Part shown: positions 1-7,330 of the stretch, in pieces
Numbering within the stretch: position 1 is the stretch's first letter
How the letters are laid out: each line of letters opens with the position of its first letter
From: UBA922 sp964565405
Lineage (GTDB): Bacteria; Patescibacteriota; Patescibacteriia; Magasanikbacterales; UBA922
Direction: 5' to 3'
Length of the DNA stretch: 16,333 nucleotides
Assembly: GCA_964565405.1 (NCBI GenBank)
Contig: CAZMEW010000022.1
Coordinates: 1 to 16,333, forward strand
Made by a program: the position numbers and the translations under genes
The notes under the pieces: model-generated
Database searches by the model: none
Told to the model about the DNA's origin: nothing
What the model saw: the letters and a program-made list of their open reading frames with translations, nothing else

Positions 1-878
1 CGAAATGATTGAAGCTTATGATTCTCAGGATTGATCATTCGAAGCTCTCGATATCCTTTCTCTGCGAGCTCTTTTTGCCTCAACAGTATACTGACCTCAG
101 TGAAATTGTCAAGATATTTTGGATTCTGAGGCTCAATTTCTAGTGCCTGCTGTATCGCCTCAAGCGCTGTCTCATACTGCTTCAGTTCAAACAAAAAATC
201 ATATAATTTTGCAAAACGGACTGGGTTATGTGGATTTGCAAGTACTGCTTGTTCATAATATTCTACTGCTTGTTCAAGTCTTCCCTCTTCTTCATACATA
301 TCCCCCAACTTGATCAGTGTCTGATCATCTGAAGGATTGATTTGTAATATAAAATGATACGTCTCTTTTGCCTCAATTATCTGTCCCTGTTTCTGGTATA
401 CGAGTGCCAATCCTTTATAGGCATCTACATTTTTAGGATCTTGTCGCAATATTGCCAAATATTTCTTTTCAGCTGTGTCATAATCTTCTTGAAGAAAATC
501 ATGTTTTGCTTCTGACATAAGCTGATTGATATTCAATTGATGTCGCATCTCTTCCTCAGGTGTTGCATATTTTCGCTTCTTGGTATCATGCATCATTGCG
601 CGGCGCTCGACCAAACCTACAAATCTTCTAAAACGTTTTTGTATTGCTCGAGCAAAATCAACAATCGGAGCAACTACCCGTGATTTTACACGAGCATGTA
701 CCTCAAAACTTTTTTGCGCAGCCTTTTTACGTATAAATATTTCCTTTTTCTTTTCTTCCTGTATGTAGGGTAAAGAATCCACATTGAGCAGTGCAATCTG
801 ATGATAATGTCGAAATACAATAAAACCAAGTACGAACAAGGAAATAACCGCAAAAATGATGGGAATAATAAGCGTCAT
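1..878 (-). CDS. Membrane-anchored TPR-repeat protein (3' end outside window)
   Basis: The frame is open from an ATG at 878 to the window edge, giving the first 292 residues. Residues 1-22 are a hydrophobic segment without charges (MTLIIPIIFAVISLFVLGFI at the start), read as an N-terminal membrane anchor. Residues 40-105 are very rich in Lys and Arg and probably cytoplasmic. From about residue 118 to the edge there are four to five tetratricopeptide repeats with the usual pattern of small residues and a Pro at the turns (QDPKN 146-150, INPSD 180-184, ANPHN 214-218, IEPQN 248-252, INPEN 282-286). TPR arrays are protein-interaction scaffolds; the partner cannot be told from sequence. The ATG overlaps the tpiA stop as ATGA (875-878), and there is no Shine-Dalgarno sequence, so translation is probably coupled to tpiA. 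The anchor and TPRs are clear; the biological role is unknown. Confidence 0.85.
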   Translation of the reverse strand, partial: MTLIIPIIFAVISLFVLGFIVFRHYHQIALLNVDSLPYIQEEKKKEIFIRKKAAQKSFEVHARVKSRVVAPIVDFARAIQKRFRRFVGLVERRAMMHDTKKRKYATPEEEMRHQLNINQLMSEAKHDFLQEDYDTAEKKYLAILRQDPKNVDAYKGLALVYQKQGQIIEAKETYHFILQINPSDDQTLIKLGDMYEEEGRLEQAVEYYEQAVLANPHNPVRFAKLYDFLFELKQYETALEAIQQALEIEPQNPKYLDNFTEVSILLRQKELAEKGYRELRMINPENHKLQSF

Positions 879-1615
879 ACAGAAAAATCACTATGCTCAA
901 TCAGAGCGATAAACCGTTTAGGATCAGCCGAAGCAGAACCAACCAAAACTCCGTCTATTACTCCGTGGGACAAATATGAATCAGTATTTTTTTCGTCCAC
1001 ACTTCCACCATATAGTACAGGTACGGTTTCTGTATAGAGAGCTGCGATCTCATTTTTGATAAATGTTATCATTCTCACAGCTTCCTCTGGCTCACAAGCA
1101 TCACCTGTTCCGATAGCCCACACGGGTTCGTACGCAACTAATATCTGACCACTTGTATTAAGCCCTTCAAATAATTTCAAAACTTGTTTTTTAATTCGAT
1201 ATTCGGCCTTCATCGCATTACGGTCCTCCTGTGTTTCCCCAATACAGACAACAGGTGTAAGTTTGGCATCAAGACATGCCTCAAGCTTCTTTCGCACATC
1301 TTCGTCATGTTCCCCAAAAATATATCTACGCTCGGAATGTCCAACTAATGCGTATTGTGCTCCCGCATCATGGAATAACTCAGCAGAAACAGCGCCAGTA
1401 TACGCACCCTTAGGAACCCACGATACATTCTGAGCACCAAGAATGAGCGATGTATCCTTCAATGCCTCTCGGACCGAACCAAATGCCAGCGTATTTGGAA
1501 ATACCGCAACGCATGTATCTCGAGGAATCTGCAGATCGTGAGCAAGTGTACGTGCAGAGTGAATGCTCTCTTCTTCATTTAAGTACATTTTCCAATTCCC
1601 AAATATATATTTCAT
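875..1615 (-). CDS. tpiA: Triosephosphate isomerase
   Basis: This enzyme interconverts dihydroxyacetone phosphate and glyceraldehyde 3-phosphate in glycolysis and gluconeogenesis, in the cytoplasm. At 246 residues it has the normal length for the family. The TIM-barrel landmarks are all present: GNWKM at 6-10 with catalytic Lys9, GHSERR at 92-97 with the electrophile His93, AYEPVWAIGTG at 161-171 with the catalytic base Glu163 and the hinge of flexible loop 6, YGGSV at 202-206, and the phosphate-binding GVLVGSAS at 222-229. The start lies 2 nt after the stop of the M16 peptidase, and the stop overlaps the next gene by ATGA, so it sits inside an operon. It is not next to gapA or pgk, which are frequent tpiA neighbours. 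No Shine-Dalgarno sequence is seen. No key residue is missing, so the enzyme is expected to be active. Confidence 0.97.
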   Translation of the reverse strand: MKYIFGNWKMYLNEEESIHSARTLAHDLQIPRDTCVAVFPNTLAFGSVREALKDTSLILGAQNVSWVPKGAYTGAVSAELFHDAGAQYALVGHSERRYIFGEHDEDVRKKLEACLDAKLTPVVCIGETQEDRNAMKAEYRIKKQVLKLFEGLNTSGQILVAYEPVWAIGTGDACEPEEAVRMITFIKNEIAALYTETVPVLYGGSVDEKNTDSYLSHGVIDGVLVGSASADPKRFIALIEHSDFSV

Positions 1616-1617
1616 AC

Positions 1618-2883
1618 TTAGAAATTAAATTTAATCTTTGATTGATCTACATTGCCGATAATTGCGAGACGCGCAGCCTTCAGGTTGAATACTTTCTTAG
1701 TTACACGTCTTACATCATCATACGTTACCTCATCGATTTTTCGAAGTAACTCTTCGGGTGTTTCAAGACGTGGTTGGAACAAAAGTTGACGCGCATAATA
1801 ATTTGCCTGCACACTCGAATCTTCGAGAGAAAGCGCAAACGATCCTCGAATATGAGTTTTTGCATCTTCCAATTCTTTTTTACTTGGACCTTTATCTACC
1901 ATCTTTTCAATTTCTGCTTCGATGACTGACAATGCTTTATTAATATTTTTAGCTTCGAGACCTGCACGTATAAATGAATATCCCGTATCTCGGAATTGGT
2001 CGGCACCCGAGCGTACCATATATGCAAGACCTCTTCTTTCACGAATCTGAATAAACAAGCGTGAACTCATCGACCCGCCAAGAATCGTATTCATAACTGT
2101 CTGCGCATGAAGCAAAGGATCGGTATGTGAGAATGTCGGAAACCCAAGCATCATCTGTACCTGATCAGTTGTCTTATGATCGATTACTACTCGATCTTCC
2201 TTTTTCGAAGATCCGTATACGTAAGGTTTGAATGATCTATTCGAAACCTTACCAGATGCATGCGCCCCAAAATATTTCTCAACCAATTGTTTGGTGTCAG
2301 GAGAGATTGCTCCTGCAATGACGATGTTCATGACTCCGGGGTAATAATGAGTTTCTCGGTATCGGAGTACATCTTCGCGAGCATATCCCAGTACATGTTT
2401 TACTGTTCCTGCAATATCCCATCCCAGAGGACTACCATCATAGAGTGCTTGTTCGAATACTGAGTCAACATGCATGAGCGGATTATCATTGTACATTTTG
2501 ATTTCCTCAGCAACCACCTTCTTCTCTCTCTCCATTTCGCGTGGATCGAATAAAGAATTAAAAAGCATGTCAGATAAGATATCGAGGGAAATGGGCAGAT
2601 AATTTGCAGCACTTTTAATGTAATACCCCGTGTATTCCTTACTCGTGAATGCATTGTACTCAGCACCAAGTCGATCAATTTCAGAAGTTAGTTTGAGCGT
2701 GGTAGGTCTTTTTTTGGTTCCCTTAAAAAACAAATGCTCAATAAAATGAGAAGCGCCATTAAGTTTGTATGTTTCATATCGCGAACCGACTGGATACATA
2801 ATAAGCACTGTGGTCGATTGTGCATCTTTAAGCGGCACCAGGCACACCTGTGCGCCGTTATTCAATTTATACGTTTCGAACAT
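1618..2883 (-). CDS. M16 family zinc metallopeptidase (processing-peptidase-like)
   Basis: This 421-residue protein resembles the single-unit M16 peptidases related to mitochondrial processing peptidase beta and bacterial YmxG/MlpA-type proteins. The inverted zinc motif HxxEH is intact (H46, E49, H50, in HFIEHLFFKGT), and a third ligand Glu is available at E126/E127 in VVAEEIKMY. The spacing from H46 to E127 (81) matches that of pitrilysin. The C-terminal half carries the family R/Y pair in RERRGLAY (R281, Y288). Active-site and support domains fill the length, as expected for a protein that dimerises into a closed chamber to cut unfolded peptides. There is no signal peptide, so it is probably cytoplasmic. 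It begins 18 nt after the glycyl-tRNA synthetase stop and ends 2 nt before tpiA, in a four-gene operon. The substrate is not deducible. Confidence 0.93.
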   Translation of the reverse strand: MFETYKLNNGAQVCLVPLKDAQSTTVLIMYPVGSRYETYKLNGASHFIEHLFFKGTKKRPTTLKLTSEIDRLGAEYNAFTSKEYTGYYIKSAANYLPISLDILSDMLFNSLFDPREMEREKKVVAEEIKMYNDNPLMHVDSVFEQALYDGSPLGWDIAGTVKHVLGYAREDVLRYRETHYYPGVMNIVIAGAISPDTKQLVEKYFGAHASGKVSNRSFKPYVYGSSKKEDRVVIDHKTTDQVQMMLGFPTFSHTDPLLHAQTVMNTILGGSMSSRLFIQIRERRGLAYMVRSGADQFRDTGYSFIRAGLEAKNINKALSVIEAEIEKMVDKGPSKKELEDAKTHIRGSFALSLEDSSVQANYYARQLLFQPRLETPEELLRKIDEVTYDDVRRVTKKVFNLKAARLAIIGNVDQSKIKFNF

Positions 2884-2901
2884 ATGGGATTATTACAATG
2901 G

Positions 2902-4212
2902 TTATTTCATTTTCCGGCTCAGATACACTTCCAATTCATCAATACGTATTCTTTCTTGAGTCATTGTATCACGGTCTCGAACAGTGACACAATTATCATC
3001 TTTTGATTCATAATCGACGGTAACACAATATGGAGTTCCGATTTCATCATGTCTTCGATAACGTTTTCCCACACTTCCTGATTCGTCATAGTCAGAGCGA
3101 AACTGCTTCAATAACTCAACATGAATTCCGTGTGCAAGTTCGGATAAACCATCTTTTTTCATGAGTGGGAGTACTGCTACATGATACGGAGCAATTGCGG
3201 GTTTGAGATGGAGTACTACCCGAGTATCCCCTTCTGAAATTGTCTCTTCTTCATAGGCAGATACAAGAACAGCAAGAAGCGTGCGATCAACACCAAAAGA
3301 AGGTTCGATAACATGAGGAATGATTTTCCGTTTGTTATCATCTGGGTCCGTATACTCAAGAGACTGTTTCGAATGAGCTTCATGCTGCTTCAAATCATAA
3401 TCCCCGCGATACGCAAGTCCCCATAATTCTTTTTGACCAAAAGGAAAATCAAACATGATATCAACCGTACGTTTCGAATAATGTGCTCGCTCATCTTCTG
3501 GAACTTCAAAATTATGCATGCTCGAAATTTTAATACCCAATGTTTCAGCAAAAGAATATACATCCTTAAGCCAATTTTCAAAAAGTATTTCCCAATTTCC
3601 CTCTTCAATAAAATATTCGATTTCCATTTGTTCAAATTCAAGTGTTCGAAAAATAAAATTTCCCGGCGTGATTTCATTACGAAATGCTTTTCCGATTTGC
3701 GCAATTCCAAATGGAAGTCGTTTACGTGTAGTCATAGCTACCTGTTTGAAATTTACAAACATTGCCTGAGCTGTTTCAGGGCGAAGATATACTGTATCAG
3801 TACTTTCTTCTGAAGGACCAACGAATGTTTTGAACATGAGATTGAACTGTTTTGACTCAGTCCAATCCAATTTACCACATTGAGGGCATTTTTCCTGACT
3901 ATCAACATGATCGGCACGAAAACGACCGTGGCAATTTTTGCACTCAATCAATGGATCATTAAAAGTTGCTACGTGCCCACTCGCCTCCCAAACACGCGGA
4001 TTCATAAGTATTGCTCCATCAAATGGCACCACATCTTCCCTACGTTCAACAAATTGTTTCCACCACAAATCTTTGATATTTTTTTTCATCTGTGCTCCAA
4101 GTGGACCATAATCCCAGGCATTCGCAAGTCCGCCATAAATTTCTGACCCTGGAAAAATAAAGCCTCTGCGTTTACTGAGTGATATAAGCGATTCCATGAT
4201 ATCGTGAGACAT
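2902..4212 (-). CDS. glyQS: Glycyl-tRNA synthetase, single-chain (alpha2) type
   Basis: This class II aminoacyl-tRNA synthetase charges tRNA-Gly with glycine. It has 436 residues from the chosen ATG at 4212. The N-terminal core holds motif 1 and the glycine-site segment (RRGFIFPGSEIYGG 15-28, WDYGPLG 33-39). An inserted zinc site follows, C91-x2-C94 and C109-x2-C112. Motif 2 is FRNE (177-180) with FRTLEFEQMEIEYF after it, and motif 3 is EPSFGVDRT (303-311). The anticodon-binding domain starts near residue 338. It is the eukaryote/archaea-like alpha2 form, also called glyS, rather than the separate alpha and beta chains. The frame stays open upstream to 4287, but that part runs through the terminator and T-box bulge of the leader, so translation there is unlikely. 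An ATG at 4197 is an alternative start (431 residues). Neither start has a Shine-Dalgarno sequence. It is the first gene of the operon and is controlled by the T-box before it. Confidence 0.96.
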   Translation of the reverse strand: MSHDIMESLISLSKRRGFIFPGSEIYGGLANAWDYGPLGAQMKKNIKDLWWKQFVERREDVVPFDGAILMNPRVWEASGHVATFNDPLIECKNCHGRFRADHVDSQEKCPQCGKLDWTESKQFNLMFKTFVGPSEESTDTVYLRPETAQAMFVNFKQVAMTTRKRLPFGIAQIGKAFRNEITPGNFIFRTLEFEQMEIEYFIEEGNWEILFENWLKDVYSFAETLGIKISSMHNFEVPEDERAHYSKRTVDIMFDFPFGQKELWGLAYRGDYDLKQHEAHSKQSLEYTDPDDNKRKIIPHVIEPSFGVDRTLLAVLVSAYEEETISEGDTRVVLHLKPAIAPYHVAVLPLMKKDGLSELAHGIHVELLKQFRSDYDESGSVGKRYRRHDEIGTPYCVTVDYESKDDNCVTVRDRDTMTQERIRIDELEVYLSRKMK

Positions 4213-4227
4213 AAGGAAAAATTGAAT

Positions 4228-4252
4228 AAAAAAAGACCTCCAACAAGGTCTT
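4228..4252 (-). terminator. Intrinsic terminator of the T-box leader
   Basis: AAGACCT (4252-4246) pairs perfectly with AGGTCTT (4239-4233) around a 6-nt loop, and five further T residues follow (4232-4228). It lies 15 nt before the glycyl-tRNA synthetase ATG. Formation requires bases 4252-4250, which the antiterminator also uses, so uncharged tRNA-Gly would be expected to prevent it. It would also catch part of any read-through from the giant gene upstream, which has no terminator of its own. Confidence 0.85.
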
Positions 4253-4384
4253 GGGCCCCGATGCTCGAGAGCGGCGGGGGGTTCCACCCAAGTTCTCCGA
4301 TATGTGTCGGAGCACTTTTGGCTAATTTAAGCATATTCCAAGGTTGCCACACCCTGTCATTATATGCAAAAAATTAAGCTGTAT
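4228..4384 (-). promoter_or_regulatory. T-box riboswitch leader, predicted to sense tRNA-Gly
   Basis: Read on the minus strand, the leader folds into the parts of a transcription-attenuating T-box. Stem I spans 4379-4321 and is very short. Stem III is a perfect 6-bp hairpin (4312-4307 with 4300-4295, 6-nt loop). The antiterminator has a lower helix CTTGGG (4292-4287) with CCCAAG (4255-4250), and an upper helix CCCCG (4279-4275) with CGGGG (4260-4256). Between the two helices on the 5' side is exactly a 7-nt bulge TGGAACC (4286-4280), the T-box signature. Its UGGA would pair with a UCCA tRNA end; bacterial tRNA-Gly carries U at the discriminator position, which matches. The last three bases of the antiterminator (4252-4250) are also the start of the terminator stem, so the two folds exclude each other. 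No Stem II is seen, as in other glycine T-boxes. The gene downstream is glycyl-tRNA synthetase. The folding was done by eye. Confidence 0.88.
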
Positions 4385-4390
4385 AACAAT

Positions 4391-4420
4391 AGTATAGATG
4401 AGAACACCCTAGATTGTCAA
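4391..4420 (-). promoter_or_regulatory. Sigma70-type promoter of the glyQS operon
   Basis: A perfect -35 TTGACA (4420-4415) and a -10 TATACT (4396-4391) are separated by 18 nt, which predicts a transcript start near 4384. The -35 begins 13 nt after the stop codon of the giant fibronectin-III gene. The predicted start falls just before Stem I of the T-box, which supports both calls. Confidence 0.8.
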
Positions 4421-4432
4421 TAATAATTCTTG

Positions 4433-7330
4433 CTAGCTTTTAATCTTTCCTACCCACGAGAACATACCTTCCACATTGCTCATAATAACCTGGAACACCG
4501 ACTCTTCTTTTCGAGGAGTCAGAATAGTCATAGTCTTTGACTTACCCACATTACCTGAGGAATCTATACTCTCAGCTACAAACTGGTACACTGTGCCTGG
4601 TTCAAAATTAGTCACAACTACAATATGTTTTTTGGTATAATTCTGATCCAATACTGTTGAGTCCACGAATTCTACATCCTCAGCAGCAAATCCTTTGCGG
4701 TAAAATACTTTACTAGTTGAGAGTTCATTGGTATTCCATGAGATAATAATTTGTATTTTTTCCTTTCCACCAGGAATAATCGCTGAATCAGTCTGTACCT
4801 GAGAAATAATTGGAGCAAGATCTTCCCCTTCTGTTGAGAACCCCTGTATGACCTTGCTTGCAACGTTTTTTCCCGAATCCACACCAGAAATCTCTACATC
4901 ATAGATAACACCAGCTTCAAATCCTGAAACTTTTATATTATGTTGTGTGGTAACGCCAGGATCCCGAATAGTTTGCCGGGCTTCAACATGCGGAATACCA
5001 TTTCGATATGGAGTATAAGTAATAATAGAATCAGTCGGGACAGTCGTCACCCATGAAAAAATAACTTCTTCAGTTGAAAGTGTATCCACTTTATATGTCG
5101 AAATTTCATTACTCTCAGGTTTGGTCCTAAAAATAAAATCCTGAGACTTGGTTTCAGATCCAGTCTGTGTCCGTGATACTACACGGTAGTGATAGAGGGT
5201 ATCAGGGGTAAGTCCTTTGACTGAGACTGAATGATCGTTTGTTCCAATATTTGGCTCGCCGACAGTCTGGCCATATGCGCGAGCAAGAGCATACTCATCC
5301 TCCGGAGCAAATTCGACCAGAGAATTAGATAATTTATCCGTAGTCCAAGATACCGTAGCATAATTCGAACCCGCTTCAACCAATGGCTGCCCACCAATGA
5401 TTGGTAGTGGTAAAATAGTTGAAAGCTCTTCAATAATTTTTGCTTGTCCGAGAAGTGAAGACTCAAGAACTCCGACACTAACACGATTAGCGAGAGACTT
5501 AATAATTTCTCCTGCTTTCTCAATTGTAGAAAGCAATATATTTTCAGCATCTTCTGTTTCTTTCGTGTCTTCTACAGGAGTTTCAACTATTTCTTCCGTA
5601 CTGGAAGCAAGTTCTTCTGCCAAAGAAACTGTGGTGAATAATCCAGTCATAGGCACACTTGGATTACCGAAAGTGTCAATAGAGCTTGCGCGGTAATAAT
5701 ACGTAGTTGAAGGTAAAAGTTCGACTAAGCTAATTGAATGGGTCTGTGTGTTTGCCAAATCAAGAGATCCTTGTCCATACTCCAAAGTTTTTCCAAACTC
5801 TACTAGAGTATTAGCATTCTCGTTGGTGGTCCAGTTCAAGGTAGCTGAATCAGAAGTAATATTGGAGACAGTTAACTGTAAAATCGACGGCGCCACACGA
5901 TCAATTGAACTACCTCCACCTCCGCCACTGCTCGGTACGCTCGCTGCGCCCTGTGAGACACCCTCAGCACGTGCGGCTTCTTCTCGAAGCAATACTTCAC
6001 TTTCTTCTGACAATGTTTCAAGAGTCGTAAATGAATCCTCAGTTGAAGTAGTGCTATTTCCACTAATATCTGCAGATACTACAACATAAAAATATTCGGT
6101 TGAGGTAGCCAAATTACTCAATGTAATTGCATGTTCTCGGTTATAGCTTGAAACTAACGTACTTGATTCAGTATACGTCCCAGATGAGGTGCCATAATAG
6201 ACACGTCCGGTAGCGGCCTCATCAGTAGACCACACGATAAGCGCTTCATCATCAGTCACCACACTCGAGGTCACACTCGAAATAACTGGTGGAGTATAAT
6301 CAGCACTATCAGTAGTGGTAACACTAAATTGAAGCGCACTCGATAGATTCCCATCAATATCTGCCACTCGCATACTCAAAAAGTACGCAGTACCAGGAAG
6401 AAGCCCAGAAAGTGTGTAGTGATGATCGGTATTAAGATTATTATTAGTCGAAGTTGATCCATAGGAGAGACTCGTCCCATAATTAATACTCGAAGTTGCA
6501 GTCTCGTTGGTACTAAAAGTAATAAGGAGAGAAGTATCAGATACGGTAACATCATTCTCTGAATCAAACGTAATTACTGGCGCAGTAAGATCACCTGTAG
6601 TTTGAAAACTATAATACTCATGTTGTCCCTCAATCGTATTCTTATCAGTAACAGCATCAGATTGAACATAATAGTAATAGGTGGTATTAGGAGTAAGCGA
6701 AGGTAGAGTCACCTCATGCGATGAGACAGCAATTGGAGAACCCACTGTGGAAGATGCGGTGAAACTAGTGGAGGTGGAAAAAATAACATATGAATCACTC
6801 TCTTGGTCAGTGGTCCATGTAACTCTCGCCTGTGTGTTACGAATATCGTCAGTCGAAACATCAGAGATTATTGGTCCTGATAAAGTAGTATACACATACC
6901 CATTGGGAGCTTGGGTTCCAATTCCCTCATTACCATCCGGGTCAAGAGAACGAACACGGAAATAATATGTTGTATTTGGTGCGAGATTAGTAAGTGATAC
7001 TGTATGGACACCAAGACCAGCTGCATTATTTCTCATGGTTGTAAGACCCACGGTATCAACATCACTAAAATCTCCTCCCTCTTCAGTAGTATAGTCAACA
7101 TAGGAATCAGATACTTCATCAGTCTCCCAAGAAATCGTAATCGAATTCGATCCAATAGAACTCGTCACCACATTTGAAATTGTTGGAGCAGATACATCTG
7201 TGCCTCCTGTTCCATTCGGATCATCAGACACAACAGTGGAATAACTTGAAATATTTCCATCACTATCTTCTGCAGTAACTTTATAATAATACGTCGTTCC
7301 CGTATCAATATCAGTATCAAGATAATAATT
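4433..7330 (-). repeat. Paralogous segment matching 13440-16333
   Basis: The last ~964 residues of the complete giant protein (from NYYLDTDID, near residue 1085) align end to end with the 963 residues of the partial giant protein at 13440-16333, with almost no length change. By eye, the final 127 residues are about three-quarters identical. The two copies are in the same orientation and are separated by the ABC transporter genes. This indicates duplication of one gene followed by divergence. Confidence 0.85.

Noticed and set aside
3433..3813. 126-codon plus-strand reading frame
   Set aside because: It lies entirely opposite the conserved glycyl-tRNA synthetase coding sequence, and its translation is Lys/Phe/Ile-rich without recognisable features.
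4213..4287. In-frame extension of glycyl-tRNA synthetase by 25 residues from an ATG at 4287
   Set aside because: These codons run through the T-box bulge, antiterminator and terminator of the leader, and the added peptide has no counterpart in the family.
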